Source of the DNA: Sphingomonadales bacterium UBA658
Lineage (GTDB): Bacteria; Pseudomonadota; Alphaproteobacteria; Sphingomonadales; Sphingomonadaceae
NCBI GenBank assembly: GCA_002299195.1
Contig: DBOA01000145.1
Span: 1-5,665 of the forward strand
Direction: 5' to 3'
DNA: 5,665 nt
The position numbers were made by a program, and so were the translations under genes. The notes beneath the pieces were generated by a model that had not been told where the DNA came from, made no database searches, and saw nothing but the letters and a program-made list of their open reading frames with translations. The number at the start of each line of letters is the position of its first letter. Position 1 is the stretch's first letter. Below are positions 1-5,665 of the stretch, piece by piece.

Positions 1-1293
1 GGAGAGCTCGTCCGCCTGTTCGGCAATGCCTTACGCGAAGATAAGGAAAAGCTGGCACGCCTTGTCACCATCGAATGTGGGAAGCCGTTGTCTGAGGGCA
101 TGGGCGAAGTGCAGGAAATGATCGACATTTGCGATTTCGCCGTCGGCTTGTCGCGTCAGCTTCATGGTCTTACCATCGCCAGCGAGCGTCCCGGCCACCG
201 CATGATGGAACAATGGCATCCCTTGGGGCCGGTTCTGGTCATTTCTGCGTTCAATTTCCCGGTCGCCGTCTGGGCATGGAATGCGGCGTTGGCACTCGTG
301 TGCGGTAATAGCGTTATCTGGAAACCATCGGAAAAAACCCCCCTGACGGCGGTGGCCGTACAAGCCATTTTTGAACGCGCGGTGACCGCATTTGGCGATG
401 CTCCAGCGCATGTATCTCAAGTGGTGCACGGCGGACGCGACGTTGGGGCGGCTTTGGTCGCGGACCCCCGCATCCGTCTCATCTCTGCCACCGGCAGCAC
501 GGAGATGGGCCGCAAAGTCGGACAGGTTGCGGCCGCGCGTTTTGCCAAGACGATATTGGAACTTGGAGGGAACAACGCCGCGATCATCAGCGACAAGGCC
601 GACCTTGCATTGGCATTACGCGGCGTCTTGTTCTCCGCGTTCGGCACAAGCGGGCAGCGGTGCACGAGCCTGCGCCGCGTCTTTGTGCATGATGCGATCT
701 ATGACAATTTTGTAGAGGCACTCAAAGCGGCAAGCACATCCATGGCGGTTGGCGACCCGCTAGACAGCGGCAACCTTGCTGGACCGCTTATTGACGAAGC
801 GGCATATGACGGCATGCAAGTCGCCCTTAATGAAGCGCGCGCGCTTGGCGCAAATATCAAGGGCGGTGATCGGATGGACTTGGAAGCTGTCTATGTCCGG
901 CCTGCGCTGGTCGAGATGCCTGCCCACAACGGCCCAGCATTGCGCGAAACCTTTGCGCCGATACTCTACATCTTCCGCTATCACGATTTGGCGCACGCCA
1001 TCGCACTTCAAAACAGTGTCGACGCGGGGCTTTCGTCCTCAATATTTTCGACAGACGTCCGCGAGTGCGAGCGGTTCCTGTCGGCAGAAGGTAGCGACTG
1101 CGGCATCGCCAATGTCAATATCGGCACATCCGGCGCTGAAATCGGTGGGGCCTTTGGCGGTGAAAAAGAAACCGGCGGTGGCCGCGAATCCGGTTCGGAC
1201 GCATGGAAAGCCTATATGCGCCGCGCGACGAACACGATTAACTACTCGAATGAACTGCCGCTTGCGCAAGGGGTGACTTTCGACCTAGGCTAA
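1..1293 (+). CDS. amaB: ALDH7-family aldehyde dehydrogenase, likely alpha-aminoadipate-semialdehyde dehydrogenase (5'-truncated)
   Basis: The open frame runs in from base 1, so the true start lies upstream. The 430 visible residues match the antiquitin (ALDH7A1) type, whose full length is about 500-510, so roughly 75-85 N-terminal residues are missing. An ATG at 88 is internal: the codons before it already read as conserved family sequence (GELVRLFGNALRE). Visible catalytic parts, numbered from base 1, are Asn85 in SAFNFPV, the NAD-binding Lys108 in WKPSEKTP, the ATGSTEMG turn (about 164-171), general-base Glu187 in LELGGNNA, nucleophile Cys221 in SGQRCTSLRR and Glu316 in RETFAPILY. The GEVQE stretch (35-39), the Arg before the cysteine, and the C-terminal IGGAFGGEKETGGGRESG and NYSNELPLAQG motifs are hallmarks of ALDH7; in antiquitin a Glu of GEVQE and that Arg contact the amino-acid end of the substrate. 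The family oxidises L-aminoadipate semialdehyde (in equilibrium with piperideine-6-carboxylate) to aminoadipate with NAD+ in the cytosol, in lysine/pipecolate breakdown. The family is certain; the physiological substrate is inferred. Confidence 0.93.
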   Translation, partial: GELVRLFGNALREDKEKLARLVTIECGKPLSEGMGEVQEMIDICDFAVGLSRQLHGLTIASERPGHRMMEQWHPLGPVLVISAFNFPVAVWAWNAALALVCGNSVIWKPSEKTPLTAVAVQAIFERAVTAFGDAPAHVSQVVHGGRDVGAALVADPRIRLISATGSTEMGRKVGQVAAARFAKTILELGGNNAAIISDKADLALALRGVLFSAFGTSGQRCTSLRRVFVHDAIYDNFVEALKAASTSMAVGDPLDSGNLAGPLIDEAAYDGMQVALNEARALGANIKGGDRMDLEAVYVRPALVEMPAHNGPALRETFAPILYIFRYHDLAHAIALQNSVDAGLSSSIFSTDVRECERFLSAEGSDCGIANVNIGTSGAEIGGAFGGEKETGGGRESGSDAWKAYMRRATNTINYSNELPLAQGVTFDLG

Positions 1294-1298
1294 GGCCT

Positions 1299-1304
1299 GA
1301 GGAG
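1299..1304 (+). promoter_or_regulatory. Ribosome binding site of the cleavage oxygenase gene
   Basis: GAGGAG lies 8 bases before the ATG at 1313, inside the 19-bp gap after the aldehyde dehydrogenase stop (TAA 1291-1293). It is a strong Shine-Dalgarno match and fixes the start. The gap has no room for an obvious terminator or promoter, which supports co-transcription of the two genes. Confidence 0.8.
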
Positions 1305-1312
1305 AGCACGCA

Positions 1313-2767
1313 ATGCTAGTCGACAAATTGCCACCGGTGAAAGCAACGCTGCAGCCGAGCAACCACCCCTATCTCAACGGTGCGTGGACGCCGCAGCATG
1401 AAGAAGTCACCGCGACTGACCTTGAGGTGATCGAAGGCAGCATTCCTGACGACATTGACGGCGTGTATTTGCGCAACACCGAAAACCAAGTCCATCAGCC
1501 GCTTGGGCGTTACCATCCCTTTGATGGCGACGGCATGATCCACCAGATTGATTTTTCGGGTGGTAAGGCAAGCTATCGCAATCGCTTTGTACGCACCCGT
1601 TGTTTTCAGGCGGAGCAGGATGCTGGCGGCTCGCTGTGGGGCGGGTTGATGGACAAGGTCAGCGTGTCGAAACGCCCCGGCTTTGGCGCGCATGGCAGCC
1701 TCAAGGATTCATCGAGCACCGATATCATCGTGCATGCCGGCAAGGCTGTGTCCACTTTTTATCAGTGCGGGGAAGGCTATGTGCTCGACCCTGAAACGCT
1801 GGAGCAAGAGGGCGTTGCGTCCTGGGTGCCGCTGGACGGCATTTCGGCGCATCCTAAGGTTGATGAACGCACCGGAGAGCTGCTGTTTTTCAACTACTCC
1901 AAACATGCGCCTTATATGCATTATGGCGTGGTCGACCGCAGCGGAAAGCTTGCGCATTATGTGCCCATCCCGCTTCCCGGCCCGCGGTTGCCGCATGACA
2001 TGATGTTCACCGAAAACTGGTCAATATTGTGCGACTTTCCTTTGTTCTGGGATGAGGAGCTGTTGAAGCGTGATGTCCATGTGACGCGGCTGCACGAAGG
2101 GCTGCCATCGCGTTTTGCGCTCATTCCACGTTATGGCCAACCCGAAGATATTCGCTGGTTTGAAGCGGACCCGACCTTTGTCCTGCACTTCATCAATGCC
2201 TATGAGGAAGGGGACGAGGTCATCCTCGACGGCTATTTCGAAGAGGATCCCTATCCGCCACCGATCGAAAATGCCGACGGCTATGGGCATATGATGGCCT
2301 ATGTCGACGAACATAGCTTTAAGCCCAAGCTGCACCGTTGGCGCTTCAACTTGAAGGATGGCACCACGCGCGAAGAGCGGTTGGATGACCGGATTTTAGA
2401 GTTCGGGATGATGAACCAGCGTTATTTGGGGCTGCCCTACCGTTATGCCTATAGCACGACGTCAAAGCCGGGCTGGTTCCTGTTCACAGGCTTCGTCAAA
2501 CATGATTTGGTTACCGGCGAGTCATGGGAAGTCCAGCTCGCCGATGGTCGCTATGCCAGCGAAGCGCCGTTCGCCCCGCGCGTGGGCGCCACAGACGAAG
2601 ACGATGGGTATCTTGTCAGCTTTGTGACCGACGAAAACCGTGGAACGTCGGAGTGCATTCTGATCGACTGCAAACGCTTTGCTGATGGGCCGGTGTGCAG
2701 AATCGCCCTGCCACATAAGATCAGCAGCGGAACCCATACGCATTGGGCGGACCGAACGGTACTTTGA
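1313..2767 (+). CDS. Carotenoid/stilbene-cleavage oxygenase family protein (RPE65/LSD superfamily)
   Basis: A complete 484-residue protein, normal length for bacterial members of the family. It has no signal peptide or membrane helix, so it is probably cytosolic. The four iron-binding histidines of the seven-bladed propeller can be read: His180 (GISAHPKVD), His228 (LPHDMMFTEN), His292 (FVLHFINAYEEGDE) and His475 (SSGTHTHWAD; His477 is next to it). Other family marks are GVYLRNTENQ and HPFDGDGMIH near the N-terminus, YVLDPETLE, Glu363 in LEFGMMNQRYLG (a likely second-shell ligand partner) and DEDDGYLVSFV. Family members use Fe(II) and O2 to split a C=C bond into two aldehydes or ketones; substrates include carotenoids, apocarotenals and lignin-derived stilbenes. 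Lys131 (SLKDSS) sits where stilbene cleavers are expected to have their phenol-binding lysine, but the partner position appears to be Phe98 instead of Tyr, so the substrate is open. The preceding aldehyde dehydrogenase could act on an aldehyde product, but that enzyme type is normally dedicated to lysine breakdown. Confidence 0.93.
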   Translation: MLVDKLPPVKATLQPSNHPYLNGAWTPQHEEVTATDLEVIEGSIPDDIDGVYLRNTENQVHQPLGRYHPFDGDGMIHQIDFSGGKASYRNRFVRTRCFQAEQDAGGSLWGGLMDKVSVSKRPGFGAHGSLKDSSSTDIIVHAGKAVSTFYQCGEGYVLDPETLEQEGVASWVPLDGISAHPKVDERTGELLFFNYSKHAPYMHYGVVDRSGKLAHYVPIPLPGPRLPHDMMFTENWSILCDFPLFWDEELLKRDVHVTRLHEGLPSRFALIPRYGQPEDIRWFEADPTFVLHFINAYEEGDEVILDGYFEEDPYPPPIENADGYGHMMAYVDEHSFKPKLHRWRFNLKDGTTREERLDDRILEFGMMNQRYLGLPYRYAYSTTSKPGWFLFTGFVKHDLVTGESWEVQLADGRYASEAPFAPRVGATDEDDGYLVSFVTDENRGTSECILIDCKRFADGPVCRIALPHKISSGTHTHWADRTVL

Positions 2768-2787
2768 CAGCCGCATATTGTTCGGTC
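2750..2787 (+). terminator. Stem-loop across the oxygenase stop codon, possible terminator or mRNA 3'-end structure
   Basis: The arms 2750-2761 (GACCGAACGGTA) and 2776-2787 (TATTGTTCGGTC) pair over 12 bp, of which two are G-U, and close a 14-base loop that contains the TGA at 2765-2767. The outer 8 bp are perfect. No T-run follows, so this is not a classical Rho-independent terminator. It may stabilise the upstream message or mark its end. Its arms lie partly in coding sequence, so chance is possible. Confidence 0.35.
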
Positions 2788-2825
2788 ACGACACGCTATG
2801 AAATCAGCGCCTTTTCCCGGCCTTG

Positions 2826-2838
2826 CTTGGTCACCAAG
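2826..2838. repeat. 13-bp inverted repeat CTTGGT-C-ACCAAG
   Basis: Perfect 6-bp arms around one central base. Its centre is 24 bp before that of the AT-rich palindrome, and it covers the candidate -35 box. It may be a second half of a composite operator; on its own a repeat this short can occur by chance. Confidence 0.3.
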
Positions 2839-2854
2839 TAAACAGTACTAATAT
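2827..2854 (+). promoter_or_regulatory. Candidate promoter for the flavoprotein-Rieske operon
   Basis: TTGGTC (2827-2832) and TAATAT (2849-2854) are separated by 16 bases and resemble a sigma-70 -35/-10 pair, with 4 of 6 matches in the -10 box. This lies in the AT-richest part of the only intergenic gap, about 100 bp before the start codon at 2959. Both boxes overlap inverted repeats, as expected for a regulated promoter. The match is weak and sphingomonad promoters are poorly defined by sequence alone. Confidence 0.3.
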
Positions 2855-2864
2855 TTAATATTAG
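2848..2864. promoter_or_regulatory. 17-bp AT-rich palindrome, likely regulator binding site
   Basis: CTAATATT-T-AATATTAG is a perfect inverted repeat with 8-bp arms around one central base. It stands out from the GC-rich surroundings and overlaps the candidate -10 box, the usual place for a repressor operator of the TetR, MarR or GntR kind. No regulator gene is in the window, so the binding protein is unknown. It is too short and has too small a loop to be a transcript hairpin of note. Confidence 0.5.
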
Positions 2865-2891
2865 AAAAACCTGTTGCTGTGATTCCATGGC

Positions 2892-2904
2892 GCAATCCGA
2901 TTGC
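2892..2904. repeat. 13-bp inverted repeat GCAATC-C-GATTGC
   Basis: Perfect 6-bp arms around one central base, 55 bp before the flavoprotein ATG and centred 42 bp downstream of the AT-rich palindrome. Its sequence differs from the other two palindromes, so it would not be a site for the same protein. Weak evidence for function. Confidence 0.2.
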
Positions 2905-2948
2905 CGCACCAGCTTTTAGTCTGACATAGGGCCGCGATAACGAAAATT

Positions 2949-2954
2949 GGTGGA
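2949..2954 (+). promoter_or_regulatory. Ribosome binding site that decides the flavoprotein start
   Basis: GGTGGA lies 4 bases before the ATG at 2959. The in-frame TTG at 2947 and GTG at 2950 have no purine-rich Shine-Dalgarno sequence at a suitable distance and overlap this site. Starting at 2959 gives MKSTARAVVIGGGVVG, the usual short lead into the FAD-binding fold. Confidence 0.6.
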
Positions 2955-2958
2955 TATT

Positions 2959-5466
2959 ATGAAGAGCACAGCACGGGCGGTTGTAATTGGTGGTGGCGTT
3001 GTCGGCGTAAGCACGTTGTACCATCTTGCCAAAATGGGGTGGAGCGACGTCGTGTTGCTGGAGCGCAAGGAGTTAACCTCCGGCTCAACCTGGCATGCCG
3101 CGGGCCTTTTGCCGCTTTTCAACCTTAGCTATTCCGTCGGCAAGCTGCATCAATATTCGGTAGGATTATATCCGACGCTAGAGGAAGAAACCGGCCTGCA
3201 TGCCGGTTTTTCGCAAGTCACGAACATCCGGTTGGCGACCACCAAAGACCGGATGGATGAGTATAATTATTATGCGGGCGTTGCGCGCACCATTGGCGTC
3301 GATGTCAACTTCCTGAGCCCTGACGACGTGAAAGACATTTGGCCGCTTGCGGATATGGACGGCGTTATCGGCGCTATCCAGCATCCCGATGACGGTTATA
3401 TTCAGCCCGCCGATCTCACGCAGGCATTGGCCAAGGGCGCGCGGCAGCGCGGCGCGACCATTTATCGCAACACAACCGTCACCGCGATCACGCAGCAGCC
3501 CAATGGCGAATGGCTTATTTCAACGGATCAGGGCGACATCACCTGCGAGCATGTCGTATCATGCTCCGGCAATTTCGCGCGTCAGACAGGCGCAATGGTC
3601 GGCCTCGACATCCCCGTGATCCCCGTCGAGCATCAGTATATCGTGACTGAGCAGCATCCGGACATCATGGCGCGCAAAAAAGCTGGTTTGCCCGAAATGG
3701 GCGTCCTGCGCGAATCCGACGCAAGCTATTATATGCGTGAGGAAGCGGGCGGTCTGTTGTTGGGGCCATATGAATTGGGTGCGCCGGCCTGCTATGTTGA
3801 TGGCCCTTCGGCAACCAGCGAATATGAACTGTTCCCTGATGCGCTCGAACGGCTAGAGCCCTATATTCTCGCCGCAATGAAGCGCGTGCCAGCCTTTGGC
3901 GAGGTTGGCATCAAGCGCGTGTATAATGGCGCAATCGCTTATACGCCCGACGGGTCACCTATTGTCGGGCCGGCATGGGGCCTGAAAAACTTCTGGCTCA
4001 ACGAAGGCCACAGTTTTGGCGTTACCGCCGCAGGTGGCGCAGGTTGGCAATTGGCACATTGGATTGTCGATGGTGAACCTACCATCGACATGATGGGCGT
4101 CGATCCGCGCCGCTTTGGTGATTATGCGGGCCGCGGATTCCTGATTGAGAAGAACGAAGAAGCTTATGCCAAGGTCTTCACCGTGCATTATCCCGATGAA
4201 GAGCGTGAAGCGGGACGCGCATTGCGGCGCACCCCTTGCTATGACCGGATGAAGGCGCTCGGTGCGGTATTTGGCAGTGTGTTCGGCTGGGAGCGCCCCA
4301 ACTGGTTCGCGCCGGAGGGCTATGCGCTCAGCGAAGCTGATCTCGACAAGCCGGACGTGCTTTTGAACGACAATCATCCCGTCGTTGCCGATCAACCGAT
4401 TCGCGAAAAATGGTCGTTCCGTCGGTCCAACTATTTCGAACATGTCGGCAATGAGTGTCGCCATGTGCACGAAAAAGTCGGCATTCAGGATATGAGCGCA
4501 TTTGCTAAATGCGAGATATCAGGCACGGGTGCGGAAGCTTGGCTCGACCAGCTGCTGACAAATGCGGTGCCGAAAAAGGTCGGACGTGTAACCTTGTCCT
4601 ATCTGCTCACCAACAAGGGCGGCGTGCGCAGTGAGTTCACCGTCTATAAAGTCGCACCGCAGCGTTATTATCTTGTCTCGGCTGGCGCATATGAGCGGCA
4701 TGACCATGACTATTTGAAAAAGGCCCTGCCGCGGGATGGCTCCGTTAGCTTTGAACGGCTGACAACGGCTATGGGCGTGCTCGTTCTGGCGGGCCCGCGT
4801 TCGCGCGATGTGTTAGCCAAGCTGACCGATGCCGACCTATCCAATGAAGCCTTCCCATGGTTGACGGGCAAGAAAATCAGCATCGGTCTGGCGCAGGTCG
4901 ATGCACTGCGGGTCAATTTCATCGGCGAGCTTGGTTGGGAAATCCATCATCCGATCGAAATGCAGAATTATATTTTCGACCGGTTGATGGAGGCTGGCGC
5001 AGAGTTTGAGATTAAGCCGTTCGGTATCCGCGCGATGACGTCAATGGCGCTCGAAAAAAGCTACAAGCTGATCCCGCGTGAATTGTCGGTTGAATATTCT
5101 GCCTTTGAAAGCGGGTTGGACCGCTTTGTCAGCCTAAAGAAACCAACCTTTCATGGCCGCGATGCATTGCTTGCATGGCAGGAACGGGGCGGTGCCAATA
5201 CGCTTGTGACGATGGAAGTGCATGGCGTAACCGATGCCGATGCGCGCGGGTCTGAGCCGATTTATCATGGCGATGATGTCGTTGGCCGCGTGACCTCTGG
5301 CGGTTATGGTTGGCGCGTGGGCAAGTCGCTAGCGCTCGCGATGGTCCGGCCTGATTTGGCGCAGGCAGGTGCAGAGTTTGAAATTGCGATCTTGGGCGTT
5401 CGCCACAAGGCGACGATCATTGCGGACTCGCCGTTCGACCCTGAAAATAATGCACTGAAGAGCTAA
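2959..5466 (+). CDS. Dimethylglycine/sarcosine dehydrogenase-type flavoprotein with GcvT folate domain
   Basis: A complete 835-residue protein from the ATG at 2959, close to the usual length of about 830 for bacterial dimethylglycine oxidase/dehydrogenase. Domains in order: FAD-dependent amine oxidase (about 5-370) with the dinucleotide-binding loop VVIGGGVVGVS (8-18) and LLERKELTSG; central FAO_M-like region (about 371-425); GcvT-like tetrahydrofolate domain (about 430-735); GcvT C-terminal barrel (about 750-830). His46 in GSTWHAAG is the residue that carries covalent FAD in this family. His225 (VEHQY) and Tyr257/Tyr258 (SYYMRE) lie where dimethylglycine oxidase has its substrate-site His and Tyr. 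The folate-site acidic residue appears as Glu559 in GGVRSEFTVY, as in mammalian dimethylglycine dehydrogenase. The reaction is oxidative N-demethylation of a secondary or tertiary amine, with the methyl carbon passed as formaldehyde through the protein to make 5,10-methylene-tetrahydrofolate. There is no export signal. It lies 4 bp before a Rieske oxygenase gene, which suggests consecutive steps of betaine breakdown. Dimethylglycine, sarcosine or another N-methyl amino acid are all possible substrates; oxidase versus dehydrogenase cannot be told. Confidence 0.93.
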   Translation: MKSTARAVVIGGGVVGVSTLYHLAKMGWSDVVLLERKELTSGSTWHAAGLLPLFNLSYSVGKLHQYSVGLYPTLEEETGLHAGFSQVTNIRLATTKDRMDEYNYYAGVARTIGVDVNFLSPDDVKDIWPLADMDGVIGAIQHPDDGYIQPADLTQALAKGARQRGATIYRNTTVTAITQQPNGEWLISTDQGDITCEHVVSCSGNFARQTGAMVGLDIPVIPVEHQYIVTEQHPDIMARKKAGLPEMGVLRESDASYYMREEAGGLLLGPYELGAPACYVDGPSATSEYELFPDALERLEPYILAAMKRVPAFGEVGIKRVYNGAIAYTPDGSPIVGPAWGLKNFWLNEGHSFGVTAAGGAGWQLAHWIVDGEPTIDMMGVDPRRFGDYAGRGFLIEKNEEAYAKVFTVHYPDEEREAGRALRRTPCYDRMKALGAVFGSVFGWERPNWFAPEGYALSEADLDKPDVLLNDNHPVVADQPIREKWSFRRSNYFEHVGNECRHVHEKVGIQDMSAFAKCEISGTGAEAWLDQLLTNAVPKKVGRVTLSYLLTNKGGVRSEFTVYKVAPQRYYLVSAGAYERHDHDYLKKALPRDGSVSFERLTTAMGVLVLAGPRSRDVLAKLTDADLSNEAFPWLTGKKISIGLAQVDALRVNFIGELGWEIHHPIEMQNYIFDRLMEAGAEFEIKPFGIRAMTSMALEKSYKLIPRELSVEYSAFESGLDRFVSLKKPTFHGRDALLAWQERGGANTLVTMEVHGVTDADARGSEPIYHGDDVVGRVTSGGYGWRVGKSLALAMVRPDLAQAGAEFEIAILGVRHKATIIADSPFDPENNALKS
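5457..5462 (+). promoter_or_regulatory. Ribosome binding site of the Rieske gene, inside the flavoprotein 3' end
   Basis: GAAGAG, 8 bases before the ATG at 5471, is the best Shine-Dalgarno candidate. It lies within the last codons of the flavoprotein gene, and the stop (5464-5466) is only 4 bases from the next start. This is an arrangement typical of translationally coupled genes. Confidence 0.5.
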
Positions 5467-5470
5467 GCCA

Positions 5471-5665
5471 ATGTCTCGTTTCGCCCCCATCGCCGATTTG
5501 CTTGCGCAGGATCGCAAGGGCCATACCTTGCCGCGCGAATTATATGTCAGCGAAGACGCTTTCGAATTTGATACGCAGGTCATGCTAAAGTCGGTTTGGC
5601 TTTACGCCTGTACCGTCGCGCAGGTGAAAAATCCGGGCGATTTCTTCGTGTTCGAACTGGCGCAG
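5471..5665 (+). CDS. Rieske-type aromatic-ring-hydroxylating/betaine-demethylating oxygenase alpha subunit (3'-truncated)
   Basis: The frame opens with ATG at 5471 and is still open at the window edge, giving 65 N-terminal residues of a protein usually about 380-430 long. The order LPRELYVSEDAFEFD, then MLKSVWLYACTVAQV, then KNPGDFFVFEL matches the N-terminus of Rieske oxygenase alpha subunits such as GbcA, where a 'LPREFY...F..D...F...W...GH...IP.PGDY' pattern precedes the Rieske domain. The CxH...CxxH iron-sulphur motif and the catalytic iron site would lie beyond the window, so they are not seen. Enzymes of this type remove an N-methyl group from glycine betaine, carnitine or stachydrine, or hydroxylate aromatics, using electrons from a separate reductase. 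The tight coupling to the demethylating flavoprotein favours a quaternary amine substrate. The family is likely, the substrate is inferred. Confidence 0.75.
   Translation, partial: MSRFAPIADLLAQDRKGHTLPRELYVSEDAFEFDTQVMLKSVWLYACTVAQVKNPGDFFVFELAQ

Noticed and set aside
88..90. ATG as the real start of the aldehyde dehydrogenase
   Set aside because: The frame is open back to base 1, and the preceding 29 codons encode conserved ALDH7 sequence, so this Met is internal.
31..429. 132-codon - strand frame at the left edge
   Set aside because: Antisense to conserved aldehyde dehydrogenase sequence, with no family features.
776..1276. 166-codon open frame on the + strand in another frame
   Set aside because: It is inside the aldehyde dehydrogenase gene, whose conserved motifs fix the true frame; its own protein is rich in Arg, Ser and Ala and has no known motif.
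2764..2769. Perfect TTGACA as a -35 box
   Set aside because: It overlaps the oxygenase stop codon and there is no -10-like hexamer at 15-19 bp; the nearest, TATGAA at 2797, is 27 bp away.
2826..2838. CTTGGTCACCAAG as a transcription terminator
   Set aside because: The loop would be one base (or a 4-bp stem with five), and no T-run follows; a protein-binding site is more plausible.
2947..2958. TTG or GTG start giving four extra N-terminal residues on the flavoprotein
   Set aside because: No suitable ribosome site precedes them; the ATG at 2959 has one, and the family begins directly with the FAD-binding strand.
2768..2958. Riboswitch or small RNA in the intergenic gap
   Set aside because: Apart from short palindromes I see no multi-helix fold, and no tandem glycine-riboswitch-like core that one might expect near glycine metabolism.
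3955..4470. 171-codon open frame on the - strand
   Set aside because: It lies wholly inside the flavoprotein gene, has no recognisable domain and reads as an antisense shadow of a GC-rich coding frame.

Overview
The window is a compact stretch of catabolic genes, all on the + strand. It holds one 5'-truncated gene, two complete genes and one 3'-truncated gene. Moderately high GC, the codon choice and the gene families suggest an alphaproteobacterium, most likely a sphingomonad (Sphingopyxis/Sphingorhabdus-like). This is an impression from composition and protein style, not a database match.

Left block (1-2767): the C-terminal 430 residues of an ALDH7/antiquitin-type aldehyde dehydrogenase (alpha-aminoadipate-semialdehyde dehydrogenase, AmaB-like) are followed after 19 bp by a complete four-histidine carotenoid/stilbene-cleavage oxygenase. 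A clear Shine-Dalgarno sequence lies in the gap, so the two look like one operon whose promoter is outside the window.

Middle (2768-2958): this is the only non-coding stretch, about 190 bp. It begins with a 12-bp stem-loop that spans the oxygenase stop codon. Further on it holds three inverted repeats with one-base centres. The strongest is an AT-rich 17-bp palindrome (8-1-8) at 2848-2864, in a plausible operator/promoter position for the next gene.

Right block (2959-5665): a complete 835-residue two-part flavoprotein of the dimethylglycine/sarcosine dehydrogenase family (FAD amine oxidase fused to a GcvT-like folate domain) is followed after 4 bp by the N-terminal 65 residues of a Rieske-type oxygenase alpha subunit. 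This pairing is the logic of bacterial betaine catabolism: a Rieske monooxygenase removes one N-methyl group from a quaternary amine, and the flavoprotein removes the next and passes the one-carbon unit to tetrahydrofolate. The substrate could be glycine betaine or another N-methylated amino acid such as a proline or pipecolate betaine.

No RNA genes, mobile elements, CRISPR arrays or phage genes were seen. I found no plainly new system. The observations most worth checking are the intergenic palindrome, the active-site substitution pattern in the cleavage oxygenase, and the possibility that the ALDH7 and the demethylation genes serve one pathway.
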